From: Amborella trichopoda
Lineage: Eukaryota > Streptophyta > Magnoliopsida > Amborellales > Amborellaceae
DNA length: 64,000 nucleotides
NCBI RefSeq assembly: GCF_000471905.2
Contig: NW_006494931.1
Location: 2,639,502-2,703,501 of the forward strand
Reading direction: 5' to 3'
Shown here: positions 25,301 through 37,146 of the stretch, in pieces
Layout of the letters: the number at the start of each line of letters is the position of its first letter
Numbering within the stretch: the first letter of the stretch is position 1
Program-made: the position numbers and the translations under genes
The notes under the pieces: generated by a model
Seen by the model: the letters and a program-made list of their open reading frames with translations, nothing else
Database searches by the model: none
What the model was told of the DNA's origin: nothing

Positions 25301-28300
25301 TACTGTACCCTCATCTGATAAACTCTATAAAAGAAAAAATAAAAATAAAAAGCATAAATTTGGGCAAAAGAAAGATATTAGGGAAAAGTTCACTAAGAAA
25401 TTTGCCCCAAAAGCCAAATTCAAAAAAGGGAAAAGAACGCTTCCAGTATGTTATAATTGTAGTATTGTAGTAAGGTAGGACATTATAAAAATATTTGTAA
25501 GGTTAAAACGAAAATCAATGCCTTATAGCTGGAAGAAGTAATCAAAACCCAGATATATGATATACTTCAAATAGAAGGTGAATCAGATATGGATACCTCA
25601 AATTTTGATACAGAGTCTCTTATAGGAAGAATCGAGGATGAAACTCTAATCTTTAGTAGCTCAGACTCTGAAGAAGATATAGAAGATTGTCTTTGTAAAA
25701 TGGTTAAAAATCTTTGCTCAAAAGAGTCTGCTTACTTCTCTTCTCAGCTTTTGGGAACTCCTCTTGAAGTCCGGGTAAAATTCGAAACATCTCAATAGTT
25801 TATTCTTGCTTTACTTAAAACCTTTTATAGGTTCTTCCATCCATGTTCTTCAATAAATCTTAGTGAATGTCTAATCTCAATCTCTTCTTTTCTGCTTTAT
25901 AAAACTTCTCTGTTTCTAATTCTTGAACTTCTTAGTCACTGTATATCCGGTGGTGTATCATAAACCACTCGGAGAGTTGTGTAAATGTGTGACTGTAATC
26001 TTAGTAGTCTGCCTACTTACTGTCCTGAAGAGTGGAAGCTCTTCACCAGCTTCTGTATTTGTACTATGTAAGTCCCTGTTTTCATGTACTACCGTTCTTG
26101 TAGGTTATCTGCTTGTATTTCCATAAGTAAATTTTAGAATGCAAATAAAGTTTATCTTTAATGTAAAGATTAGAGAAATTACATATACTAATTGGATCGT
26201 ACTAGATATTTCTCCTTTCTCTTTGTTTATTCTAATAGCTGTGTTAGTTTATTTCGGGTTCATTAGACTGCTTATGTGATTACTATTGATTATATAAACC
26301 TTGAAATATTCCTAGAATTATAACAAATTCTATCTTGGTTATATATATATATATATATATATGGAAAAAGTTTATATAAGGTTGCAACCTCAAAATGTAG
26401 AACTACGGATGCACCTAAAAAATCTATTGGAAAATTTTATTTTAATGTTGAAAAACACATTTATTGATCATCTCAACATCGAGATATGACTATGAAAAAA
26501 AAAAGATTGGAGTCCTAAAAATAGTGCATCTTACGACACATTATCTAGATCGTCCATTTTCAAGATTTCATATGTTTATGAATCTACTTGTATTTNNNNN
26601 NNNNNNNNNNNNNNNNNNNNNNNNNNNNNNNNNNNNNNNNNNNNNNNNNNNNNNNNNNNNNNNNNNNNNNNNNNNNNNNNNNNNNNNNNNNNNNNNNNNN
26701 NNNNNNNNNNNNNNNNNNNNNNNNNNNNNNNNNNNNNNNNNNNNNNNNNNNNNNNNNNNNNNNNNNNNNNNNNNNNNNNNNNNNNNNNNNNNNNNNNNNN
26801 NNNNNNNNNNNNNNNNNNNNNNNNNNNNNNNNNNNNNNNNNNNNNNNNNNNNNNNNNNNNNNNNNNNNNNNNNNNNNNNNNNNNNNNNNNNNNNNNNNNN
26901 NNNNNNNNNNNNNNNNNNNNNNNNNNNNNNNNNNNNNNNNNNNNNTCAAGTCCCACACCCATGTGATAACTTTTTTAGAGATCTGTGCCAAATTTAATGG
27001 TGATCCTTTGAGGTCCTACATACATACGTGTGGGAGGGTCTCAAAGAATCATTACTATATATATATATATGTATATAACATTTACCTACTTGATCTCATG
27101 TACTTTTTGTTTTTGCTGTTTCTATGCTTCTTCACCTTTTTTCTTTTCTCTTCTCCTCTACTCTCGCATTGCCCCTATTTTTCTCTTTGCTTTGCTACTC
27201 TGCCCTGGTCACTCTCTCTCCCTCATGCAAACTGCTCATGCAAACTTTCTCTTTGTTCTCTGATCTCTACCAAACATTCTACTTTCCTACTTTCATCTCT
27301 CGTCCGACATCTTTTTCCGCTCTCCTTTCCATCCCCGTTTCTCCACCATTGTCTAACACTTTACTCTCCCACTCTCTTGCAGTTTTCTTTTCTCTAGCTC
27401 TCTCTTAACTTTCTTTTCCACCATTCTCGACCATTTCTCTCTCCCACTCTTGTGTTTGGTTTTGTCGTATCTCGCTGCTTTCTTTCACTTTAACTTTCTC
27501 TCCTTTCATTTCCCCACTCCTATCCCGCTTCTCAACAAACTCTTTGCCGTCCTCTCTCTCTCTCACCTTCTGCTCTTCATTTCTTTCCCCACTCTCTCTA
27601 CCGGTCTCCCTCTTTTATGCTCAACTTTCTGCTCTTCTTTTTCTCGTTTTTCCCTCTTAGTTTTTTGATATACGATTGGTGGTTATACAGTCAGAACACC
27701 CCGTCTGTGGGATTCGTATACTGACATCTCGTGGGCTTTTTGTAAGAATATTTTTAGATGAATCATGATGCCCCCAATTCTCCAAAAAAAATATAAGAAG
27801 AATCTACTAATATAGCTTTATCCCCAAGTTAACTCTGTCATACATGTGTTTTGGATATGAGACTCTTGTTTTTTGATACAGTAAATTTCTACATATGAAA
27901 ATGCCTTAAGTTATGAAAATAATGTTTTTATTTCCTTTTACTTTGTATTTCATATGATATTCCTCATTCATATTAATCTGAGAGGGATGCTAAGCTGTTA
28001 GAAAATAAATCCAAGTATCTTGTTTCAGGTTTAGAAAGTTTACTATAAAATATTATCGGTCATCTAACACTGCTAACCTGAGTGTACTGCTTTTGTCTTT
28101 TTTTATGTTATGGAACTTTCATCACCTGATTGTTGTGCAAAGCAACAAGTTTTCAATTGATTGTTGTCAGGAGCAATCATGGATTTCATTGTCATAGAAA
28201 CATTTCTATCTTGTATGTATTTCCGTTTACTTGTATTATATGTTTTTCCCCTGAACCATATGTTGGAACATTATAAAATATCAAAAGAATTGGGAATTAA

Positions 28301-31300
28301 TCTATCACACAAAATGTCTATTATTTTTGTTAACATTTCTTTGGAGTATTACCCATGTTTTACTTTGGTGGTGAATACCCTTTAATATTTTGATGATGAT
28401 TTGAGGTGGCTAAGGAAGAATACTCTTAGTCTCTATATGCACATCTGATGAAAAATATGTGCATGTTGACTGTGTTTATCAATTATACTTATGCCTTCTT
28501 GTGTTTTCTTTTTTCTTACACAGGGAACACCTTGAACTGCAACCATCCGGTTGTGATGGAACTTATACTTGATAGTTTGAGGCACTGGTATGTATGCTAG
28601 AATCATCATGAAGATTTTCGAGATAACTGCAAGTTAGAACCATTTCTTGGTTTGAAAAAAAGAAAAATCTGAAACCCGTACTAGATTATATCATGGCAGC
28701 TGTTTCAAAAATTTGCTTGCTCTGTGGACGCTTCTATTGCTAATCTGAACGGACACTGTTAATTCTCTCTGCTGAGTATCTTGTAGGTAATGCTCCTGAG
28801 ATGACTTTTCTTTCATTCTGATCATATTTAAACACCTTTTGTTGAAGGTCATGAATGATTTTAGAGTTTAGATGCCACAAGGACATAGGAAGCATTGGGA
28901 AGTGTTAGTTCAATTATTAGTGCCTTGATGTTAAGTGTTCATCTAATCTCAGCTCACCTATTGATGCTCACGCATTTTTGAAATTGATGGGTGATTAGTT
29001 GCGGAGGACATTATATATACGCATTTCTTACACATCATAGTGTGTTTTAACCTCATGATTTCCATGATCTGTACATTCTATATTTGCCAAAGAATGAAGA
29101 ATATATGAACATTGTCAAGAGTACTAAGCTTTAGATAATTGTTTGAATTGTTGGTGTTGCATGATTTAGTGGCTTAAAACTGATTTTCCTGGGTGCGGTG
29201 AAGTGAAAGATGGAAGCAGCGATGGATCTTTGTAACCTTGATTAGTCAATCTAGATGCACCTTAAGATGAACTCAGGTATGACACACCTTAAAATGAAGT
29301 CAGGTATGTCATAACTATTCATAATTATAGGAGCTGGCTCTACTATATAATTGCAATGATAACTGGTACTATGATAATCCTCCACATGGCAGTTAGAAGA
29401 TCTCTATAACTGAAGTGGCTCAAACCCTATAGGGAGTGCTCTAGCTGCATGATTTAGACAGAGAACATTCTTTAACTTGCCTACCAATTTTTATTTCCAT
29501 TACCCTTCGGGCCTCGGAAGATGGTTAGTGTCAAACCTTTTCATGTAAAGTAGATAGAGCTGAAGTTGAGGCTTCTGGATGGTGACCGAGCAAATATTTG
29601 AAAAGAATTATGATCTAAACTATAGGTAGGCTGGGCTCAGGGGGTGTTCCTAACTATAGAAAAGTTGAAATGAGTTTGAGATCGTAGCTTCAAGTCAAGT
29701 TATTCGCCTAAAAGAAGGAGCCAGATTGGCGGGCAGTTCAGGCTCGTGGAGTAGACAGTGAGTGGAGTGCGTAAGCACAGAACGAATCGAAAAGCACCAA
29801 ATTTGATGACTTATTAAGGGAAAGACGAAGTAAGAGCATGCTATTGGAGACCTTGCAACATATGTCGGGGAGGCCTCCGTTGATTGTGTACGAACAAAAT
29901 ACGAGTCCAAAGGCATGGTCAGAAAGGGTTTAGGTAATGGAGATATTGACTCTTCCGGGAAACAGAAGATCAAAACGGAGTGATGAAAAAGTTACGAGTA
30001 AGCGAATGGAACCAATGGTGGTGCAGCCATTATCGTGGAAATATTCCCCCATGGCACACCCAGAATATGGGGCCAGAGCTGAGCAGCGGCGAACTGGAGA
30101 AGGGGGTTCAAGACTTTTGATTGCTGGACCATTCATTTTTAGTTTTGAGATGCGGGTTTGGAATTGAGAAAGAGATTCAAGGCAGGCCGCACAACAATGT
30201 ACTCGCAAGACTATCAACCAACGAAACTGCGTTACATGGCGCAGTGTTCGCTCTTGAAGAAGGGGGAGAAGCATGTCGTACAGTAGCATTGATGAAGTGA
30301 GGCTGGGTTTATGTGGTCTTTGGTGGTATGCTGAGTTTCATCCATCAACATGTAAACCATCACAAACATGTAAACCATCACTAATAAGTTTGGATACCCT
30401 GACACATTGATGAATGCTAGTGCCCATGCAACATCAAACAAGAGTTAATATGCAACATCAAACGAGCAAATAAATTTTGTTCATGCAACCATATATTCCT
30501 CTGAGTTGAGTTCTGTAAGTGATTCTTAGACATCTAGTGCGAGATGAAAGAAAAAGCTTCTAAATAACTTTAAGTACTTTATAAAGGCAATGAAACCTGG
30601 ATGCTTTAAGCAAACTTTTCTAATGACACTTAGACATCTCAATGATGATGAAGTAGTAGGCATCCAATTGACTTAGTACATCACGAGAACAACTACATTG
30701 TTGTCTTTAAATTTCTTGTTCCTTTATACAATCATCAATCCTGAGTAACCCATTGAAATTAATACCACCATGTTTTAATCTGGAGTTCAAGATGTCTAAG
30801 TTAGCTTTCCACGGTGTACTCGAAATTAGATATCATGCTGCTATTAAGTTTATATGCAAGTTGGGAAAGTAGTCAATCAAAGTGCACTTTGGGAAGGAGA
30901 AACTCTGAGGAAATTGTTTTGAGTCTCGTAAAATCTCATGGTTCACTCCAAAAATCTTGCTTGGGCCTTGGCTTTGATGGATTGAAAACCAATAATATGT
31001 TGATGTCCCACCTAAAGAGAGATTTCAACAGTTTAAAATTTGCAGTTTTGATGTATGTAATTCCATTGTCTCGAACATTCTGGATTGCAATTTATCAAAG
31101 AGGGAAGTTTATAAAAGCCTTCAATGATAATTGATTTGATTCCATACGAACAATTGTTTAATTTGGAGAAGCAGAAAAATATGGGACTGACTTGTTGGGT
31201 TTTTGTGGCCATTTATAGGCTTATGAGAGCATGTAACCACTTTTATTATAGAGGAACAATGAACTCCAGTGGGAGTATGGTCAAGAGGGACCGAAGTTGA

Positions 31301-34300
31301 AAATATTGATGCCAAGACTCAAACTAGGCTTAACGAGCTAGGCCAGTGGAGTTCTAAAATCCTGAGATACCTAGGCATAAAGCACAACTGAGGAGGGTTT
31401 GTAGGGTTACCTCTTGATGCGGTCGAAGAGATGTCCATGGCAGTTTGCCAAGGGACTGTGTGATCCTTGTGTGTGATTGGTAGGCCTAAAGAGACGAGGG
31501 CCAAATGCTCATCATGACCATCACATGACATGTACATATGATAGCCGTATTGGGAAGTGAACACCATTGATGGTGTTACATGCACGTGTGAGAAGTATCC
31601 CCCATGCACCAATTGTGATGTGTATGCATAGGTCTGTGTGACTTAGGCTTGCCTGTTGGGGAAACATGTAATCCATTGACTAGGACTGTGTTCCCATCAC
31701 CTATTGGCTGGCTTTGGTTGTCCAATCATGAACTCTTGTGATGGACTATGAGTCATGAGAACTACTGGGTCAGTTTGACAAAGTGAGTGTGGCTCATGTT
31801 CTATTAGAGATGAAGTGCCTCAGTATTTTCGCAATTTTCTTAACAAAGTTGGATCTGATTCCCATCAAATTAATTAGAAATAATTAATTTGATTATAAAT
31901 GATTTTTAAATTAATAAAATAAAATTTTAGAAGTCTTTGGAGATTTTATTTTCTCAAAACATATTAATAAATAGGCTTAAACTGCATTTTCAGGTATTTA
32001 ATAATTCAGAGAGAATAAAAATACTAGCTGTTTTCCAAAAATCATTTTATTGTTTTTATAATTACTAATACACATGGGGGCCCATTATTCTCCATGGGCC
32101 CCACTTATAAAGATCATGTGGGGAGGTGCGTGGGGCCCACTAGTGCCCCATTAATGGCACGACCCACTTCTAGCACTTTCTTTCTATTTTGATGGCATAT
32201 GTGATGGGCTATTCAATCAATTGAAATGAAATAGGAAAGTTTTGAAATGATGGATATTTGACTATTCAAAAGAGGCATGCGTAGAGATTTAATGAAAATA
32301 AAAGAAAGGTATATTATATTTTCTCTACCCTAAATATTTGACGGGACTAGGTTAAGGAAGCTGAGGGATAAGGTTCTAGCACCTTCTATTAGATCATGAT
32401 GGTTGATCTATGGATTGTAAAGGTTAAGATATCTCACCCCACAAGTGTCCTTTGATCAATGGTCTAGATGGGATCTCCATAAGGATGGCTTAACCCTAGA
32501 AATCCTAACCCTAACCATAAGTCTTTAAAAGATCCTTTTTGGGAGTTTCTTTCTCTACCCCACAAGACTCGCTTCTCTCGCTCGCTTTCCTCTAGGTGGC
32601 ATGCTACCCTCTTTGTTATCTCTCTCTATCTTTCTCTCCATCTCTCAAGCTCTCTAAGGAACTCAAAGGGGGGGCACGCCCCATACATTGAGAAAAGAAG
32701 AGAAAGCCATTGTTCCATATGCTCTCATCCATTGTAGGGTTTTAGCCTTAGCTTCCCATCAATTGTGAGATCCAAGAAAGGACCTTGATTCCGTGCGCCA
32801 TCGGAGAAAGAGACCCGGAGTGGGGTGTATCAAGTTCAATTTAGGTAAGCTCTGGCATCTACTTTTACTTTATAGTTTATGTTTCTCCCAAGTCCGTGAT
32901 TATGTGATTTTTGGTCATGAAATAAAGAGTTGTTAAAGTGACAGCAGTTGAGAATCGAAATTTGTGTTCTTATTTATTTATTTATTTATTTGAGCTTACA
33001 TTGTAATCTTTGGACCTTTGTAAGTGTGCTAGGCGGTTTGGAAAAATAAAAAATTTAAACTACATAAACCGTGTTAGTTCATGTTGCCCTACTTTCATTC
33101 CTCATCTAAGCTCTGAAATGGGTTACATCTGTACAAATTAAGTACTGTATGATCTTATCCGACATTCGGAAAAAATTTATCCAGGAAAAACTGATGAAAT
33201 GGGCAAAGTAAAAAAACAATAAAATTGAAATAAATGAAAGCTACCGTAATATTACGTTTTTAAGCAGCTCCCATGGCCTTACAACAGGCTTCAAAGAACT
33301 AGAAATTGAGAAAGCATTCAGTTCCGGTTGCTCTATTTTTTGGAAAAGAAGCACGATATGCAGAGTGCTTGTAAACTTAGCACATCTGTAATGGAATTCC
33401 TTTTTTTTTTTTTAATTGCTCAGGACTTGGAACTGGTTGTCAAGTCCACTCTAGTGAGTTTTTAATTTTAAAACTATGGCTTCAGTAAAAGGACCAGGAA
33501 TATCCCAGCTGAAAACAGGAAAAGAATACTTTTATTAGATATACTAGATTTTAGAACGGAACCTGTGAATAAATAGGGCTCTTCATACCCTTAGCACCAG
33601 AGAAGCCTGATAATGCGGGAGAAAAGTCCCCGATGGTGTTGTGAACTTTTACTTTTTATTGTAATATATGGAAATAGGTATTGGTCATGTGCAGGAGGTT
33701 GGAGCATTGATTTTTATAATACTAGGTAGGATCTCCAAAAGTAAAACAAATATGTGGCTGAGATTCATTTTACATAAAATCACATGTAATATATTTCTTT
33801 GAACTTCTTCTTCCGGCATGGCAAATTTGATTGATATCTGAAGAAAATATAGTTCATAGCCCATTTCCGCATTCATTTTTTGGGGCTCCAATACTTGGAT
33901 TTTTAACTTTTTCTTAGCAAATGAATAATGAATTGTTCTTATTGTTTTCTGAACACTTCTTTATATTACTCTATTTTCTTTATTGAAGGGTTATGGAGTA
34001 TCATGTAGATGGATTCAGGTTTGACCTGGCAAGTGTTCTTTGTCGTGGGACTGATGGCTCTCCATTGAATGCACCTCCTCTAGTCAAGGTAAACTTTATA
34101 ATGTCCTTAAGGTGGCTAACAGCAGTTTAGGAACATATTTGTTACCATTGAGAATGTTACTACAAGAAGAAGAGGGAGAGATGGGGAGGAAGATATGAGA
34201 GAAGAGAGAGAAGAGGAGAAAGGAGCCCGTGTTGGAGAGAATTGAGAGAGGTGGCTGGAGAAGATCTTTTCTTCTTGGGGTTAATATAGCCTCCTCGCAC

Positions 34301-37058
34301 CTCTTATTGTTATTTATATTAATAAAGATCAGTAGAAATTATAATAATGCCGTTATGAGTAATCTAATGAAAATAATGTCCTTTTTTTAAATGACAAGAA
34401 TGCTCCACAATCTACGGTAAACTCTAGTAACTGAAAAATAATCACATCTTTTAAAACTCAAGCTGGAGTATAAAAGTCAGCCATGCGCAGCTTGGAACAA
34501 ATCTGCCAAGTCTGGTTATGACGAAGAGCCTTGGTGAATATATTAGCCAATTGATTCTTTGACTTTACATATAGAGTTGTTATCTTCTTATTTGATCCTT
34601 TCTCTCAATTAAAAGGACAATCCACCTCAATATGCTTTGTACTCTCATGAAACAATGGGTAGTTATATGGATGGCTGCCTGATTTGAAAGAAAAACTATG
34701 TGACCCAGCCAAGTATATTAACCTTTCTCAAAAAAGTATTTTTCTATCATTGTCTTTGTTTTACCACCCTGATCAAATACAAATGTCCAAATACAACTTT
34801 AATTTGCAAAAGTAAACCTCTGATTTGAAAGAAAAACTATGTGACCCCGGCAAATATATAGTGTTTATAAAATTTTTCTATAGTTTTCTTTGTTTTACCA
34901 CCCGGATCACCTACAAATGTCCCAATACAACTTTAGTTTACAAAAGTGAACCTTAACAGTTAATGCAATCTAGGATCTTCCAAACCATTACAATTCTTTA
35001 CAACCAAACAAAACTACAATGCATAAAGTTGAATCAAGAAACATAGAGCGGTTAGAATATCGAATACCTTGCCTCAATTTACCCCCAAGGACTTCGTATT
35101 CCCTACATTGGGTCTCCTCCACCGATGACGCATGGGATTTTGGTCTTTCTTGAACATTAGCAAATGGAAGTTTTGGCTAAACCCTCTTCTTTAAAGTATA
35201 AGATTATGTGTGCGCATAGCATGGAGCTTTTCCTTTCTTAGTATGTAGGACGTGCCCCCATTTCTTTATTGACCACCTAGGGGCATGCCGCCTTTCTTTC
35301 TTTTCTAACCCTTAGAGAGTAGGAGAGAGATGAGAGTAGAGAGAGGCTGGCATGCCACCCTAGGAGGAAGAGGGAGAGACTGAGAAATCAAATTAGGTGT
35401 GTAGGTCATGGACCCCCTATTGTGATAGATTTATAATAGAGAAGCTAGGGTTAAGGATTTAGGGTCTAACCATCTTTATGGAGATTCAATCTTGACAGTA
35501 GATCATCGGTGACTTATGGGGTGAGAGACCTTAGCCATTCAATCCTTGGTTCAACCTTCATGATCAAAAGGAAGGTCCTAGAACCTTATCCCTTTGTTTC
35601 CTTATCCTAATCCCATCAAATCTCTTTTGCAAGAAAGTGTCACATAATTGAAATTTATGTCATATGAATTTCAATCAATCAGGAATGTGTCACATAATTG
35701 AAATTTATGACATTTGAATTTCAATCATTATCATACTTTCCATTTTGAAATCAATCAATTATACTTCTCCATAGCTTCTAGATGGCTTCCTCAACAAGCT
35801 ACCTTGTAATAGAAGGAGAAATCGGGAAAGCGTGGGGTGTTCCTCTCAAGTGGGCCCCACGACCCAACAAATGGGTTTAATATGGTGGGCACCATTAAAA
35901 TTTGGGCTCCCACAATCTTAAATAAATTTTAAAACAAATAAAATGATTTTTAAAAAAGCATAAGCATTTTAGTTTTCTCTTTGAATATTTAAAAACCTGA
36001 AAATTCAATTTTAGTTTATTTAAAAATCCATTTTGATAAAACAAAATATCCAGAGCCTTCTAAAAATTCATATTAATATTTTAAAAATTATTTTACACAA
36101 TTAATTATTTTAAAATTATTTTGTTGGGAATCGGATCCAAATTCGTTAAGGAAAATGCGAATATACTGAGGCACTCTAGTAACTATATCCCACACACACT
36201 TTCTCAAACTCACCTAATGGTTCTCATGATCCACAATTCATCATGTTTTCATACTCACCTACTAGTGACCATATGCCACCAAGTAATAATCTAATGGTTT
36301 TTCCTAAGCCATTCTTCATACTGTCTGATTCTTTTGGCTCATCTTTAGTCAAGAACACATTTACCCCTTGCACTAAGAAACACCTCTATTGACTGGGCCC
36401 ACAAGAGGTAATTTGACCAATTTAATTTCACAGAAGTTACTGAAATTCCAATCATATCATTAATGCCAGAAATTCTACGCTTACTTTCTTCAGCCATAAG
36501 GGTTAGACACAAAAAATGGATATGCAAGATTATACTAGGCAGGGCGGTGTTAGAAGCCCTAAACGCTCAGTTGAGCCTTATATATTCGAAGGATTACAGA
36601 AAGAAAAAAAAAGCAGATTGCGAGGTAAAAGACCGTTCAAACAGCAGCTTACAATAACTTATGGAGATAGTACTCATCTTTCAGACATCAATGCACACGT
36701 ATCTCCCTGCTAGAACTGACATGTGTACCACCAAAAGCTTTCTATAACATCGGCCATATACTTTTAGCACTTTCAGCAACTATTTCCCTCACTTTTCATC
36801 TCCAGGGAAGGAAACATCATTAACATGCACATTCACAGCAAGCATAGACCACCATATTGGTTCTGAGCACAAAAGGGAAGTAAACCTAGGTGTTCCTTGA
36901 TGAGATCACCTCTACCAAACTTAGGGTTTCCCCTTTTTAGTTCTTTTTTTTTTTAAAGGAGAAGATGAGAAGATCAGTTCAGATCTAGGTATATTGCTCT
37001 GTTACCATGTTGAGAATGTTCCTACAAGAAGAAGAGAGAGAAAGATGAGAGGGAAGAC

Positions 37059-37146
<88 letters not shown>

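Larger units (their letters stand above)
18017..28523 (+). other. ISA3 10.5-kb intron with LINE, LTR and pararetrovirus remnants
   Basis: Contents: L1 RNase H on the minus strand (18.2-18.8 kb); truncated LTR copy B (19.26-19.9 kb); unidentified sequence (19.9-21.8 kb); an ACCGGTT-rich patch (about 21800-21960); L1 3' half on the + strand (22.0-23.2 kb); unidentified sequence (23.2-24.2 kb); caulimovirid-like remnant (24.26-25.8 kb); a (TA)n run at about 26339-26362; an N gap; a pyrimidine-rich tract (27.1-27.67 kb). No host gene was recognised. Confidence 0.7.
28588..33988 (+). other. ISA3 5.4-kb intron with a GC-richer island and a long LTR
   Basis: 28.6-29.7 kb: nothing recognised. 29.69-30.30 kb: a segment with higher GC than its surroundings. 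30.3-31.19 kb: nothing recognised. 31.19-33.11 kb: LTR copy C. 33.1-33.99 kb: nothing recognised. Confidence 0.65.

Noticed and set aside
26464..27397. Long open frames across the N run
   Set aside because: They exist only because N codons are read as open; 350 of the bases are unknown.
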